Both the position numbers and the translations under genes were made by a program. A stretch of DNA of 64,000 nucleotides. Source: Choanephora cucurbitarum (Eukaryota; Mucoromycota; Mucoromycetes; Mucorales; Choanephoraceae). This document shows positions 49,590-61,647 of the stretch, piece by piece. Where the stretch lies: positions 186,001 through 250,000 of the forward strand of contig JAIWNI010000014.1 of assembly GCA_025331435.1 (NCBI GenBank), read 5' to 3'. Under the pieces are notes generated by a model that saw only the letters and a program-made list of their open reading frames with translations, was not told the origin of the DNA and ran no database searches. Every line of letters starts with the position of its first letter. Position 1 is the first letter of the stretch.

Positions 49590-50539
49590 ATGCCTTTTGA
49601 AGAAGACGATGACCGAGCACATTTATTTGCTTCAGAAGAAGACCATTCAAGGTATTCTGTTGAAGCTTGTAAGCAACATCTTCACTTACATGTTGCATGT
49701 TAGTTCCTTGTTACCACCTTCCTCTCGAACACAACATCAGCTTACAAAGTCTGAGATGATCAAAGGGATGGCCAATCGATTTATGTACTCAAAGTTTTAT
49801 ATCGGGCTGTATTTAGCGCTGGCTATTCTTAGTTTCATTACTATTGTGATGGTAAATGAAATAGCATAATTATGAATTTCCTTCTTATCTTTTCTTTCAG
49901 TCTTTAGAAGAGAAATGGTAACTCAAAGAGAATGAGAGCAACAGCTTCTTTGAATTAACTTGGGAGTGCATGGCCTCCATTTCTTCCCCTTTCTTTAGTC
50001 CTTCAGTTATGTTTATTATATGTGAATCTATCATCAATTTAGCTATGATTGTTGAAGTGACAACTCGACTGTTAGCATTTGGCACAGTAAGGTTGTTTGT
50101 TGAATTGGAGGCATGTTGATACTGACATCATTTAGCAATATTGGAAATCTGTATGGAACATAATTGATCTTGTCTTGGTGGGATTGTGTGCTGTTACATT
50201 GATTGTATTGACAACAGGCTGTTCTATAGGCGAGAGAAGTGAAGCTTTGTTTGATACAGTCTTGTTGGTGATCCGTAATGGATTTCAGCTGTTTCGACTG
50301 TTCATGATGCTTAGAAAGTAAATCATTACAAGAAAAAGTTCAAAAAGTCATCTGAATTGACAACATCTCTTTCTTTTAGAAATCAATATTCACTCCATGC
50401 TAGATCGACTCGGATTGATTTTGATGATATTGTGGTTAATCGAGAACCTTCACTTGAATTTACGGCTTTGGATCGTGATCGAGGTTTAGATGAGAGTTTT
50501 TTAGATGATGATGATGATTTAGAAAGAGGAAGACTTTAA
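49590..50539 (+). CDS. Voltage-sensor-domain-only membrane protein
   Basis: Six exons (49590-49651, 49704-49851, 49901-49917, 49945-50086, 50136-50317, 50380-50539) give 236 residues; exon 3 is just 17 nt. An acidic N-terminus precedes four hydrophobic segments: S1 FYIGLYLALAILSFITIVMS, S2 VMFIICESIINLAMIVEVTT, S3 WNIIDLVLVGLCAVTLIVLT (with the typical Asp) and S4 LLVIRNGFQLFRLFMMLRK. S2 acidic residues, the S3 Asp and spaced Arg residues in S4 fit an ion-transport voltage-sensor domain. There is no pore helix or S5-S6, so it resembles Hv1-type or other sensor-only proteins. The C-terminus ends in an Asp run (FLDDDDDLERGRL). Proton conductance or any other function cannot be inferred from sequence; S4 has fewer Arg than Hv1. 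Confidence 0.75.
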
Positions 50540-50620
50540 AAAACCAGTTTAGCTTATTCCTTAATACAAAAAAAAAGACTCTAGTTTTTTTTTATTATTT
50601 ATAAAACACGATAGCTAATT

Positions 50621-51967
50621 TTAAAGAGCAGCAGCAAAGGCTTGAGCAAAAGTCTTGTCAGCAGCAGCCTTTTCGAAAGAGGCACGAAGAGCTTCGAGTT
50701 GTTCAACAGTCTTGTTCTTAGCAAGAATATCGTCCAACTTGAACAATTGAGAATCAATTTGATCAGGGCTGGCAGAGTCACCTTCCAAACCATAGTTGTT
50801 GTCCTTAACAAGAGCCTTGATGGTCTTCTTTTCCTTCTTGATGGCACGCTTGATCATTTCCTTGTCCTTCTTAGCGTTAGCGGCAGCAGCCTTAGCGTCA
50901 GCATCAGCCTTTTCCTTGGCAATTCTTTCTTCTTCAGCCTTCTTAGCAGCTTCTTCAGCAGCAGCCTTTTCAGCGGCAGCCTTAGCATCCTTCTTGGCAT
51001 TTCTTCTCTTCTTTTCTTCAGCCTTGAAGATGGCAATACGAGGATCGATACCCAAACAAGTATCAACCAACTTACGAAGACGAGCATTGTCTTCCTTCTT
51101 GAGTTGAGCACGTTGAGCACGGTTCTTCTTTTCTTGGTAACGCTTGTCGTCACGGTTGTCAGAACCTTCGGCACCTTCCTTATCGAGCCATTCAAAGGTT
51201 CTCCAGGAGTCCATGTTGTAGAAGAAGTCATAGAAAGCTTCAACTTCTTCCTTGGTAGAGTTGGCATCACCAAGGGTAGGAACAGGTTGCTTGTTAGAGA
51301 AACGACCTTCACGAACAAAGACAGGACCCCACAATTCGTAGAAGTCACCTTCAGACTTGGCAGTAGGCACATCTTCTTCGATCAAAGCCATACCGAAATC
51401 AACAGAGTCATATTGACGACGAGTGACAGGGTTCATCAAGGTATCGTAAGCCTTAGCAATACACTTGAAGAAAGCATCATCGTTCTTATCAGCCTTCTTA
51501 TCGGGGTGGTGCAAGAGAACCATACGACGGTGAGCCTTCTTGATTTGATCTTCAGTAGCCTTGTAACGCAACTTGGTCAAACCGAGAACGGCATAGTTGT
51601 CTTGTTGCTTCCATTGAGTAGGGTCTTGGTTGACAGTATCGATATCGACATCTTCGTATTCGAATTCAACAGTTTCTTCCTCAACAACTTGGTTGGCCTT
51701 TTCTTCAGCTTGGTGACGTTCATCTTCAGAGAAAGTACGGTTGTTGGTCTTTCTACGAGCATGAGCAAGGAAGTGACGACCAACGGGTTCAATGAGACGC
51801 TCAGTAGTAGCTTCATTAAACCAAAAAAGAAATCAGTTTTTGTTCTATTCTTTTTTTTTCTTATACATGAAAAGCTTACCAGTCAAGGTGTTGTGAACAG
51901 TAGAAGCTTGGTCAGCCTTGTAAGAAGCAGGGGGAGGAGGAAGCAAGAAGTCGAGAGTCAAAGACAT
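50621..51967 (-). CDS. ZUO1: Ribosome-associated J-protein zuotin
   Basis: Two exons (51967-51880, 51810-50621) give 425 residues. After a short conserved N-terminus (MSLTLDFLLPPP) and an acidic region come DPTQWKQQDNYAVLGLTKLR and the J domain with its HPD motif (MVLLHHPDKKADKNDDAFF). The zuotin homology region follows (GDFYELWGPVFVREGRFSNK, AFYDFFYNMDSWRTFEWLDK), then a highly charged Lys/Glu/Ala-rich helix (KAAAEKAAAEEAAKKAEEER) that contacts rRNA, and a C-terminal helical bundle. Zuo1 forms the ribosome-associated complex with Ssz1 and stimulates Ssb for nascent-chain folding. No SANT domains are present, as in other fungi. The opposite strand carries a long artificial ORF across this gene. 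Confidence 0.95.
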
Positions 51968-52210
51968 GATAAACAATAGCTAGTAAAGAAACAAAAAAAA
52001 AGTAAAACTCAAAATTTTAGTGCCAATAGACACAAGCCACCACTTTTTCTTCATCTAGTTAAATTCTACAATTGTATTTATAAATATATAATATGGTACA
52101 TCTAGTGTATATGCAAGTGTGTATGTATCTGTATACTAAATGATTGTATATGCATATAAGCAGAGACATATTGACACCATAAGAGAAGATATGTATGTGA
52201 CTATTTCATC

Positions 52211-54138
52211 TTATTTCTTGAAGTTGTTATGCAAACCAATGCTTTCGTTATCTGTGTTTGTAGACTTATCATCATCGTTACGTTCACCTTCAATGTAGGC
52301 AAAGTAAGATTCATCAATGTCAGCAGTGACATAGTTACCATCAAAGACAGATGTATCAAATGTCTGGATGGCAGGGTTGAACTGACGAACAGATTCAGTC
52401 AAAGCATTCAAATCTTCATAGATCACCTTGTCTGCACCAATTTCTTGAGCGATCTCTTCTTCGTTACGGTCATAGGCAACCAATTCACGACGAACAGGCA
52501 TGTCAATACCGTAAACATTAGGGTATCGAATAGGAGGAGCACAGGAAGCAAAATAGACCTTTTTGGCACCTGCTTCACGGGCCATCTGAATGATTTCTTT
52601 TGATGTAGTGCCTCGAACAATGGAATCTAGGGGAATTTATGTAAGAAAATAGGGGATCCTATTGACGGTGAAATGTACACTTACCATCAACAAGCAAAAC
52701 GTTCTTTTCGTGAAATTCTAAGGCCATGGCATTCAACTTGCGTCTAACATTCTTACGTCTGGTTTGTTGACCAGGCATGATGAATGTTCTACCCACATAT
52801 CTGTTCTTATTAAATCCTTCACGATAAGCAATATTCAGCTTACGAGAGCATTGAAGAGCAGCTGCTCTGCTTGTGTCGGGTACCTTCATATTCAGCCATT
52901 AGATCAGTCAAACAATACTATCTCATTGTCTATGTAACTTACAGGAATAACCACATCAATATCCATTTGATCACCAAAGGCCTTGATAACCTGATCTGCC
53001 AAAGCTTCACCCATAGCCAGACGAGCCTTATAGACAGAGATACCATCGATGATACTGTCTTGACGTGCAAAGTAGACGTATTCAAATATACAAGGACCCA
53101 AGTTCTCTTCAACAACTAGACGACGACGGGACACTTGTTCGCGTGTGATAATCACGGCTTCACCAGGCTTTACATCTTCAAAGTCAGAAAAGCCAAGCGC
53201 TTCCAATACAACACTTTCAGATGCAAACATATAATCATAACCAGCCTTAGTATGACGACGACCTAATACTAAGGGACGGATACCATGAGGATCTCTGATA
53301 CCGATGATACCAAAACCAGCAATCATGGCTACACATGCATAGGCACCCTTACATTGGCCATACAAATCTTTGATGGCTGTGAAAATATCTTCTTCATTGA
53401 CTCTGATAGATCCCAAAAAAAAATTATGATTAGATGAGATGAATGACCCACACATGTGTATAGGCAAAAAAAAAAGCGGGGATTGCGTGACTTGAAATCT
53501 TTTTTTTTTCTTTACCTGAATTTGCCTGTCTTTTGTAAGTTGTCGGCCAAAATGTTCAATAGAAGTTCGGAATCGGAATCGGTGTTGATATGACGATGAG
53601 CAACTTTATCGAGAAAGACTCTTAATTCTCGAGCATTTGTCAAATTACCATTCTATATTATCATGTTAGAAACTAAAGAGCAAAAAGGAGAATAGTATGA
53701 TGCTTACATGAGCAAAGGTAATACCGTAAGGTGAATTGACATAGAAAGGTTGAGCTTCGGACATAGAAGAAGTACCAGCTGTGGGATAACGAACTACATG
53801 GATTGCTTTAATATATCCCCCTTATTTTGTGATATATGAAGAATGCTTCGAAATTTACCATGACCAATACCAAGACTACCGGTTAAACTGGCTAGTTGCT
53901 GTTCGTTGAAGACATCTCGAACCATACCGTTTCCTTTACATTGATAAAATCTACCCTTTGCAGCACATGTAATAATACCGGCAGCATCCTTTTTTGTTGT
54001 TGTAAGTAAATGAGCCAATCAATCAACTTTCTTTGCTTTTACCTGACCACGATGTTGAAGAAGTCCTAAACTCTCGAATAAATCTGCACAGGCAGCACCG
54101 TTAGGATCGGCCAAAATAAGGGCTGAAATACCACACAT
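52211..54138 (-). CDS. ADE4: Amidophosphoribosyltransferase
   Basis: Seven exons (54138-54043, 53988-53859, 53793-53708, 53652-53516, 53402-52943, 52883-52685, 52626-52211) give 507 residues. The start MCGISALIL places the catalytic Cys at position 2, the class II glutamine amidotransferase nucleophile. [30 protein letters not shown] and [13 protein letters not shown] complete the glutaminase site. The phosphoribosyltransferase half holds [32 protein letters not shown] and the PRPP-binding loop [16 protein letters not shown]. It catalyses the first committed step of purine synthesis (PRPP plus glutamine to phosphoribosylamine). It usually responds to purine supply (AMP/GMP inhibition; in yeast Bas1-Pho2 control). 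ADE2 lies about 2 kb further along on the same strand, with CLP1 between. Confidence 0.96.
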
Positions 54139-54602
54139 GTTGAATGAATTGAGAGAGAGAGAGAGAGAAAAGGAAAAAAAAGAAGTGAGAGAGATATAAT
54201 CCTAGAAAAAAAAGATCTGATTTCATCTTAAAGCGTATGAGTCTTTATAATTTAAGACACCGAACATCTCACTTTCTATTGGTAACGTATCAGTTCCTTT
54301 TTATTTTTTTGTAAGCTAACCTTGACCTGACAAATCAAGTGGGAGGAAAAAAAAATAGAAAGAGGAAAGCCTTCTTTTCTTTTTTTTTTTTCCTTTGAAA
54401 CTATGTGAATCAGACCAATACTGTCTTTTTGTCTGTTGACATGTAACATAGTGAGCTATTCTTCTGTAACTCAAAAAGAAACAAAGAGTTATGCATTCTT
54501 AGCTGTCTTACAAATTAAGAACTCCCCCCACCTTTTTTTTATCAGATTCGAGCTCCCCCAATAACAAGAATTTTCTTTTCTTTTCTTTATCATCTTTAGA
54601 CT
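54139..54602. promoter_or_regulatory. Divergent promoter, ADE4 / CLP1
   Basis: 464 bp between the ADE4 ATG (minus strand) and the CLP1 ATG (plus strand). It contains a GA microsatellite next to the ADE4 start (54153-54170) and several long T/A-runs. I saw no TGACTC (Gcn4/Bas1-type) site by eye. Co-regulation of a purine gene with a 3'-processing factor is possible but unproven. Confidence 0.45.
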
Positions 54603-56070
54603 ATGCAACAAGAAAAAGTAATGAAATAAGCATCCTTTTTTCAAAAAAAATAAAGAGAAAAAAAAAGGCCTGTATAACCATTCATCATATATTGACGATA
54701 GAGATTCCATAGGACGAAAGTCTTGCTCCTTCACGCGAAGTTGTGCTTGGACCTGACCATGAGTTCCGTTTCGAAGTTGAATTCAACACAAAAGTACAGA
54801 TCAAACTGATGACAGGGACAGCTGAAATATTCGGTACAGAACTTGCTATTGGAGCCACTTATACGTTTACCGGTAGAAAGGCTGCTGTCTATACCTGGCA
54901 TGGATGTACTTTGGAAGTCAAGGGCAACTGTTTGGTTGAATACACAGCAAACGAAACACCCATGACCAGTTATCTCAATACGCATTTGGCTTTGGAACAA
55001 TTACGTATTCAAGCTAGAAAAGAGCCTAATGCGAGGGGACCCCGCGTCCTTGTGGTCGGTCCTCATGATGTCGGAAAGACATCGCTGTGTAAGATCTTGG
55101 TGAGTTATGCACTCCGTCAAGGTGGTGTGCCTATTTACGTTTCCTTGGACACAACAGAGGGGTCTATTACGATGCCTGGTGCAGTTACAGCCACATCAAT
55201 CAACAACATTATCGACGTTGAAGAAGGATTTGGATCATCTGCCACGACAGCAGCTTCTATGGGATCATCGACTATGCCTTTAGCTTATTATTATGGATTT
55301 GAACATCCTGATGAAAATGTCAAGCTTTACAAGATGGTCACTTCTCAACTTTCTGAAGCTATTAAGCAGCGCATGACGATAGATGAAGAGTGCCGTACTT
55401 CAGGCTTTATTGTTGATACAGCAGGCCTAATTGATCAAGTGGGTTATGATATCATTCAACATGTCATTGAAGATTTTGAAAGTAAGAATACTGATATAAT
55501 ACTGGAGTTATGTGTGTTAATAAGCTATCTATAGTTAATGTACTTGTGGTCTTGGGACATGAGCGATTGTATAGTGATATGAGTAAAATTCTGCAGGGCA
55601 AGCCAGTAGCTGTTGTCAAGTTGGCGAAATCAGGAGGTGTCGTTGAGCGTGATCGCCAGTTCAAGACGCGTCTTCAGCGAGCCAAGATCCATGAATACTT
55701 TTATGGTACACCTAAATGTGAACTATCACCCTACAGTATGCTAGTCAATTATGATGATATCAAGATTTGGCGTGTTGGCGATGTAATTGCGCCCTCCAGT
55801 GCACTCCCCTTGGGCATGGATAGTTCTTCCGATGAAACACAGGTCGTCAGAGTCGATAATTACGACATGTGTCTTCACTCAATCCTTGCCATGTTAAATG
55901 CAGGTCAAGATGAACATGAAAATAAGCTGTTGGGAAGCAATGTAGCAGGTTTTGTTTATGTGTCTGATGTAGACGAAGAAAAGAGAAAAGTGACAATTCT
56001 ATCGCCTTCACCTGGTCGTTTGCCAAAGAAGCATTTACTGATGGGTTCATTTAAATGGATGGAATCATAA
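54603..56070 (+). CDS. CLP1: mRNA cleavage/polyadenylation factor CLP1
   Basis: Three exons: a 15-nt first exon (54603-54617, MQQEK), then 54713-55481 and 55535-56070, in phase, giving 439 residues. The first exon is needed because the main frame has a stop at 54710 just before an acceptor and no ATG ahead of conserved sequence. Conserved blocks are GPDHEFRFEVEFNTKVQIKL, GTAEIFGTELAIGATYTFTG, the P-loop VLVVGPHDVGKTSLCK, VSLDTTEGSITMPGAVTATS, GFIVDTAGLIDQVGYDIIQH and VVKLAKSGGVVERDRQFKTR. CLP1 bridges cleavage factors in 3'-end processing; animal CLP1 is also an RNA 5'-kinase in tRNA splicing. Whether this one is active cannot be told. Its stop lies 62 bp from that of the convergent ADE2. Confidence 0.93.
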
Positions 56071-56132
56071 TAGATTGATTATGTACATTTTTCAGAGTTT
56101 ATTTTAACATATTATATATATATATAAAAGAT

Positions 56133-57861
56133 TTAGTAATCTTCCCAGCCTACTTTATCTAATCTATCAATCTTGCCAAATACTTCATTTTCCATATTAA
56201 TCATGTAGTCATCCATTTGTTTCTGAATGGAAGGAATAGAGGCACCTAAGATACGAATGGCCAAGAGAGCAGCATTTGTACAGTTATTGATGGCTACAGT
56301 AGCCACAGGAACACCACGAGGCATTTGCACAATACTGTGAAGTGAATCAACACCATCAAGAGAACTACCCTTGACAGGAACACCAATGACAGGCAAGGAT
56401 GTCATTGAGGAAACCATACCAGGCAAATGAGCAGCACCACCTGCACCAGCAATAATCACCTTGAGACCACGACGAGCAGCTGATTGGGCATATTCAACCA
56501 TACGAATAGGGGTACGATGAGCAGAGACGATAGATAGCTCAAAAGGAATGCCGAAATCTTTGAGGATTTTGGCACCTATCTTCATCACAGGTAAATCTGA
56601 ATCTGAGCCCATGATGACACCTACTAAGGGACGCACATTCAAGGGACGTTCTACTTCAGGTTCAATAGCAGCTAGAATAGGCTTCAAGTTCTTTTGCACT
56701 TGGGTCATAGAATCTCCTACTAAAGTGATATGACCCATTTTGCGACCAGCACGACATGCCTTTTTACCATACAAATGCACGGTGGCACCCTCCACCAATA
56801 AGGACTCCTTACAAGGCCTATAACATGATTCCATATCATCATTTTCACCCAAGATGTTGACCATGATAGAGGCAGGCACCTTCATCTCTGTACTGCCCAA
56901 GGGCATATCCAAGATAGCTCGCATATGGTTTTCAAACTGAGAAGTTTCACATGCTTCAATTGTATAATGGCCTGAGTTATGAGGACGAGGAGCAATCTCG
57001 TTCAGTAGAATTTGGCCATTTCCCATCACAAACATCTCTACACCAAAGATACCTGCACCAGGGAAAGATTTGATGGCAGTTTCAGCAATAACCTGTGCCT
57101 TATGAGCAACAGCACCGTCAATCTGAGCAGGTGCTATCACTAAGTGACAAATACTGTTCTTATGGATCGTCTCTACCACAGGATAAGCGCGTACTTCACC
57201 ACTGGCACTTCGAACGACCATGACAGCCAACTCTTTCACAAAAGGAGCCCATTTCTCAGCATACAGAGGTGTCTTGGAAAGAGCAGCCATAGCATTTTCA
57301 ATATCCTGTTCTGACTTGACTACATAGTTACCCTTGCCATCATAAGCCATTGTCTTTGATTTGAGCATGAATGGATAACCGAATGTTTGGCCTGCTTTCT
57401 TAACAGCTTCTGCATCGGGACATTCGACATAGTCAGCTACAGGAATACCGTGTTGTGTCAAATGTTGCTTTTGAACGTATTTGTCTTGGATGGTCTTGAC
57501 TGTAAGGGCTGATGGACAGACACGCACACGTCCTTCCTGTTCAATAGAAGCCAGAACGTCGGCATCTACATGTTCAATCTCCACTGTCAATACGTCGACT
57601 TGGTTGGCTAATTCACGGATCTTTGAAGCGTCGTTGAATGCACCTTGAATGTGAGGTTGAGTGGCTTCAATCTGTTTAGCAGGAGCATCAGAAGGAGCGT
57701 CCAATACGGTTACTTGAAGATTAAGACGTGAAGCAGCCTCAATCATCATGCGGCCCAATTGACCACCTTTGTTTGGTTTGCATGAATGTCAATACGTTTA
57801 TCATATCAAACAGCTTATTTCCTTTTTTACCTCCAAGAATACCAATTTTTTGATTGTCCAT
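56133..57861 (-). CDS. ADE2: Phosphoribosylaminoimidazole carboxylase (PurK-PurE fusion)
   Basis: Two exons (57861-57831, a 31-nt first exon, and 57766-56133) give 554 residues. The N-terminal PurK-like ATP-grasp part starts [20 protein letters not shown] and includes [40 protein letters not shown] and [20 protein letters not shown]. The C-terminal PurE part has [40 protein letters not shown] and [20 protein letters not shown]. This two-domain fusion is the standard fungal Ade2, converting AIR to CAIR in purine synthesis. Loss of ADE2 gives red pigment in yeasts. The start is fixed by the Met directly before the conserved dinucleotide-binding-like glycine loop, which the intron interrupts. 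Confidence 0.96.
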
Positions 57862-58427
57862 TGTTAGTGAATGAAAAGATAACTGGGAAAAAAAAGAAAA
57901 GAAAAGTGATGTATCGATGCATCTTCAAGTTGATTCATATCTAAATCAAGGCAATGTGACTACCAATGAGTCTTATTTTTTGTTTCTCCTACGCTAAATC
58001 TGAAAATCTCCTAAAAAAAAAAGAGATGGAATCTATCACAATTAACTGGCTTTCCTTCAAGTCAGACACACTTACATCTATGTATACACTGAGAAGTATT
58101 ACCTCCCCCTCCTTTTGGATTTCCCTTTTTTTTTTCGGTAGCAGAAGAGCATGATAAGTCTGATAAAACAGTTGGTTAAGAAACACAGTTAGATATTGAC
58201 TATAGCTTCATCAGGAGACTATAAACGCCTCTGATTACCTTTGCTTGTCTGCAAATCTGAATTGAAAAAGTAGGTCCAGGAACAAACTTGTCAAATAATG
58301 CAAACGAATGAAATTTCCATTTTTAGAATATCGTGTTTTTTTTTTCTAGAGAGAAAAGCCCCCCCCTTTACCAAACGCGTATTTCTCTTACTTTTTTTTT
58401 CTCAACAAACAAAAAAAAAAGGATTCA
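57862..58427. promoter_or_regulatory. ADE2 upstream region
   Basis: 566 bp between divergent genes. Several A/T runs and a C-run (58361-58368) occur. The ORF at 57966-58154 has no motif. It should include the ADE2 promoter and that of the unrecognised gene starting at about 58428. Confidence 0.35.
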
Positions 58428-59625
58428 ATGCCTAAACGAGATTTGCAATCAGGAGCTAGTTCAGCAAACAATAGTACTCAAAAGAAAATAAAAAGAGACT
58501 GTAAAATGATCCCTTCATGCTGAGTTGCCACTATGATTCACCTCACGTTGATTTATCGTTTATAGCTGATATATGTAACCTGAATCTTGATCAGGTTGAA
58601 AAGCAGTTACAAGAGACAGAGGAAGAGATCAAAGACATACCTACACTAGTAGAATCTCTGACAAAATCATTTCCACTTCAATTAAGCGATAAAGAAATCC
58701 GACTGAAATCAGATAGTTGCCAGCCTGTTCCACATGGGTTTCGGTTTACTGGGAAATACAATCGCCTGCCTATCCAATGCACCTGTGTTAATACTGATAA
58801 TCAAGAACTGATTGATCATGAATGGAAGATATCTCAACTACTTGTTGTCTGTCGAAATATGGGCACTTATATTGGTCGATACAAATCAACACCAAAAGAA
58901 GCCAACATTCGGATACCTGATATCCCCCTTCGAACTGAGCTTTGGTTCTTTGTAGAGCAAACTTATCAATACAATACATTAACGGAATACTTGGAGGCTC
59001 ACCAATCTGAAGGTAAAAGAGACGATTTGCCAAAGGGAGAGATAGAGTTTTCAAATACTTAACTATAAGCTAGGAACAGGTGTGGAGCCACTTTATTTCA
59101 TTCAGATGGGAATTGCACTTTACTCTATGCTTGTAGATGCACATGCTCTTGACATCGGTCTAGTAAATATTTCAGAAGAAAGTTTGCGTGTGGGTATAGA
59201 CGGTGGTCTTTATTTTGTTGGGTTTAGAGATTGCGTACACCTCAATCAAGAAACACCTTTGAAAAACAAATCATGGATTGTAAAGCCCAAAGCAAAAACA
59301 CCAGGTAAATAACACAAAAAGAAAGAAAGTAGATTATGTATGGGTCATGTTGGCTTACAAGAACATGATAGAATATGCCATGTTGAATAAGGGCCAGTAC
59401 AAAAAGGAAGTGGATGTTTATCTTGCATCTCTTGTGCTTGGCAAAATAGCCCATAAGAATTGCAGTGATCATCATTATGAATCTTTTTACAAAAAGATCT
59501 TAATACAGCTCGCTTCAGGGCTTCAACAATCCTATCAGGAACGAGCATCAGCAGAAGACATGTTGAAGAGTTTTGAAGAATTGCGATATAAGGCACTAAA
59601 CATCAAATGTGAAGCAAGCACCTAA
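58428..59625 (+). CDS. Unrecognised protein, start and introns uncertain
   Basis: The main open piece 58517-59012 reads YDSPHVDLSFIADICNLNLD, then PTLVESLTKSFPLQLSDKEI and LPIQCTCVNTDNQELIDHEW. A clean intron (59013-59079) joins it to GVEPLYFIQMGIALYSMLVD, LDIGLVNISEESLRVGIDGG, LYFVGFRDCVHLNQETPLKN. A further join at 59304/59333 keeps the phase but implies an intron of only 28 nt. The last exon ends YQERASAEDMLKSFEELRYK...STOP at 59625. A basic N-terminal peptide from 58428 (MPKRDLQSGASSANNSTQKK) does not join the main frame by any normal intron. No family is recognised; a kinase-like C-lobe (GLVN...GIDGGLYFVGF) is only a faint suggestion. It may be a decaying or misread gene. Confidence 0.5.
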
Positions 59626-60603
59626 AGGAAACATACTGACTTGGTCAATAAAAGGTTGCATTCATGCGCTGTTGCTATATGTAGCTTTCTTTTTTCAACT
59701 AATTCTAGTTGGAATAAATGACTTTACTCAACAAGGATGTTCTATTCTACATCATTTCTTTGTTTTGTGCTCAGCTCGTAGTGAGTAACAAGCTCAGAAA
59801 ACCCAAGGTGTTAACGAAAGTATCTTGGTCAACTATGAATATTGTCTAAACACCTGTTCTTCTCAAGCGATAAACAGATTGCAGAAATGGATACTGCATC
59901 TTTGAAAGCGTAACAGACTTATTTTTTGTGACCCTCTGTACATTTGTAGAAAAGCCCTCACTCGGAACAACTTCAATATGCGTAATACAAGCTCTTTGCT
60001 TTTTCTGTATTCTGCCAACTCTATTCAGAAATTTAAAACTCTTGTAAATGTTACAAGCTAAGCTCATACTCTACCCAATCCATTCTGATTGAAAATAGTG
60101 TATGGGCCAATTTTTGCTTCGAAACTACAAGCATTAAGTTTCAAAGCATAATCATAGCTTATGGCAGACTTCACTTTACTATTAAAGACAGTGTCGAATT
60201 TCAATCAAACTCAAGTTACTTCTGGATCATAATGCCTTTTTGTATATAAGACAAGCCTCGCTTTAACACGACTTGAAGTAAGCAATGCCGCTTTTTCTTT
60301 TCCATCAGTAAGCTTTTTCAAGGCCAAGCGATAACACGATGGTATTTGATAAGAAAGACAGTTAGTTTTTCATCATGCAGCTCAACAAATAAGTACCCGA
60401 CCTTCTTTTCATCAGTGTGATGGAACAAAGTGCACCTTACACTCTTGTGGCTTGTACGCCGAGTTTCAAACTCCTTGCGTACCCAAACCAATGCACTTGA
60501 CACCCTCCTCTATTTTTTTTAATCTGGAAGGGACCCTTTTTTCTTTTCTTCTTCTTCTTTTTTTTTAGGCATTTGAGATATACTTTACACATAGACATAC
60601 AGA
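59626..60603. other. Intergenic stretch
   Basis: About 980 bp. A minus ORF at 59846-60067 and others near 60318-60673 have no motif. The last 100 bases before 60604 form the leader of the MTF2-like gene, including a T-rich tract (60531-60568). Confidence 0.4.
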
Positions 60604-61647
60604 TGATACCGTGCCGCATAAACTCAGTATTCAGAGGTAACATACATAAAGAATCATGAGACAGAAGGAACAAAAATGAGAACTGATAAATAAGCAGCTG
60701 TCAAACGAACTACACCTTCATACACTTCTGTGCTAGCAAAGCGATATACAACAGAAAACAAGGATGCTCCTCATTTTTGGGAGCTGGATGTACAAGAGAA
60801 GACATTCGAGGCCCCTGCCAGTTCAAAGACAAGCGATACTCGAGATTTCAAGAATTTGCTAGATAGTTTATTTACAACAACTAAAGACACTTCCACCACC
60901 GAACCATTAATAGAGCCTTTAAACCAATCTTCCTCTCTCTCTGTCGAAAAGACAGAAACATTGATTCAAAAAAAGCTATTGGAAATGGTCTTGAAAAAGA
61001 GCAAGCCTATAAAGGCAAGAGCACCAGTACCTCGTCCTTTAGCCGCCCCTCTTTTCGGCAGACATAATCAAGTTACGAGCGACAGAAAGTTAATAGACAT
61101 CATAGATGCAGAAGATATGATAGATTATTCACTATCAGAAGACGAGCGTATTCGAGCAAAACAAAAAGAAGTACAGACAATTCAAAACATATTAGACACA
61201 GCAGCACCTTCGGATTTATTGACATTGATTCAAAAAGAAATTGATCACTCATCAGAGAAATACCCAGCATACTATCCTCGTGTACTTGCTGCTGCTATTG
61301 AGCATGTCTCAACTAAAGATCCTTACGTAGCATTGACTATATTCGAAATGGCCAAGACAAAGAGTATATCCAGTTATCTTGTTGGGTGTACAGTAGATGT
61401 CTATAATGCTATGTTGATGATACGTTGGGAAGTATGGCGGGACATACATGGTATGCTGAAGTTAGTGGAAGAAATGACACTCAATGGTATCGCATACGAT
61501 CGTCGTTCTCGACAAATCATAAAGCAAGTGGTGCAAGAGATTGAAAATGAAGGTGATCTTGATTTTGAAACTGGTGTGTTTTGGAATGCAGATGAAAAGA
61601 GAAGTTGCCATATCATGAAAGAGTTAGTTGGAAAATGGCTAATTTGA
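60604..61647 (+). CDS. Mitochondrial MTF2/NAM1-like protein
   Basis: Two exons (60604-60637 and 60695-61647) give 328 residues. I added the first exon because the main frame opens without an ATG. The join yields MIPCRINSVFRAAVKRTTPS followed by YTSVLAKRYTTENK, a classic Arg/Ser/Thr-rich mitochondrial presequence. The C-terminal half (YPRVLAAAIEHVSTKDPYVA, DVYNAMLMIRWEVWRDIHGM, LKLVEEMTLNGIAYDRRSRQ) has the helical PPR-like spacing seen in the C-terminal domain of Mtf2/Nam1. That yeast protein couples mitochondrial transcription, RNA processing and translation. The middle is Lys/Pro-rich (KKSKPIKARAPVPRPLAAPL). Mitochondrial location is well supported; the MTF2 assignment is moderate. Confidence 0.72.

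Noticed and set aside
50642..51979. 445-codon plus-strand ORF opposite ZUO1
   Set aside because: Low-complexity Leu/Ser/Val sequence caused by the codon bias of the Lys/Glu/Ala-rich zuotin on the other strand; no conserved motif.
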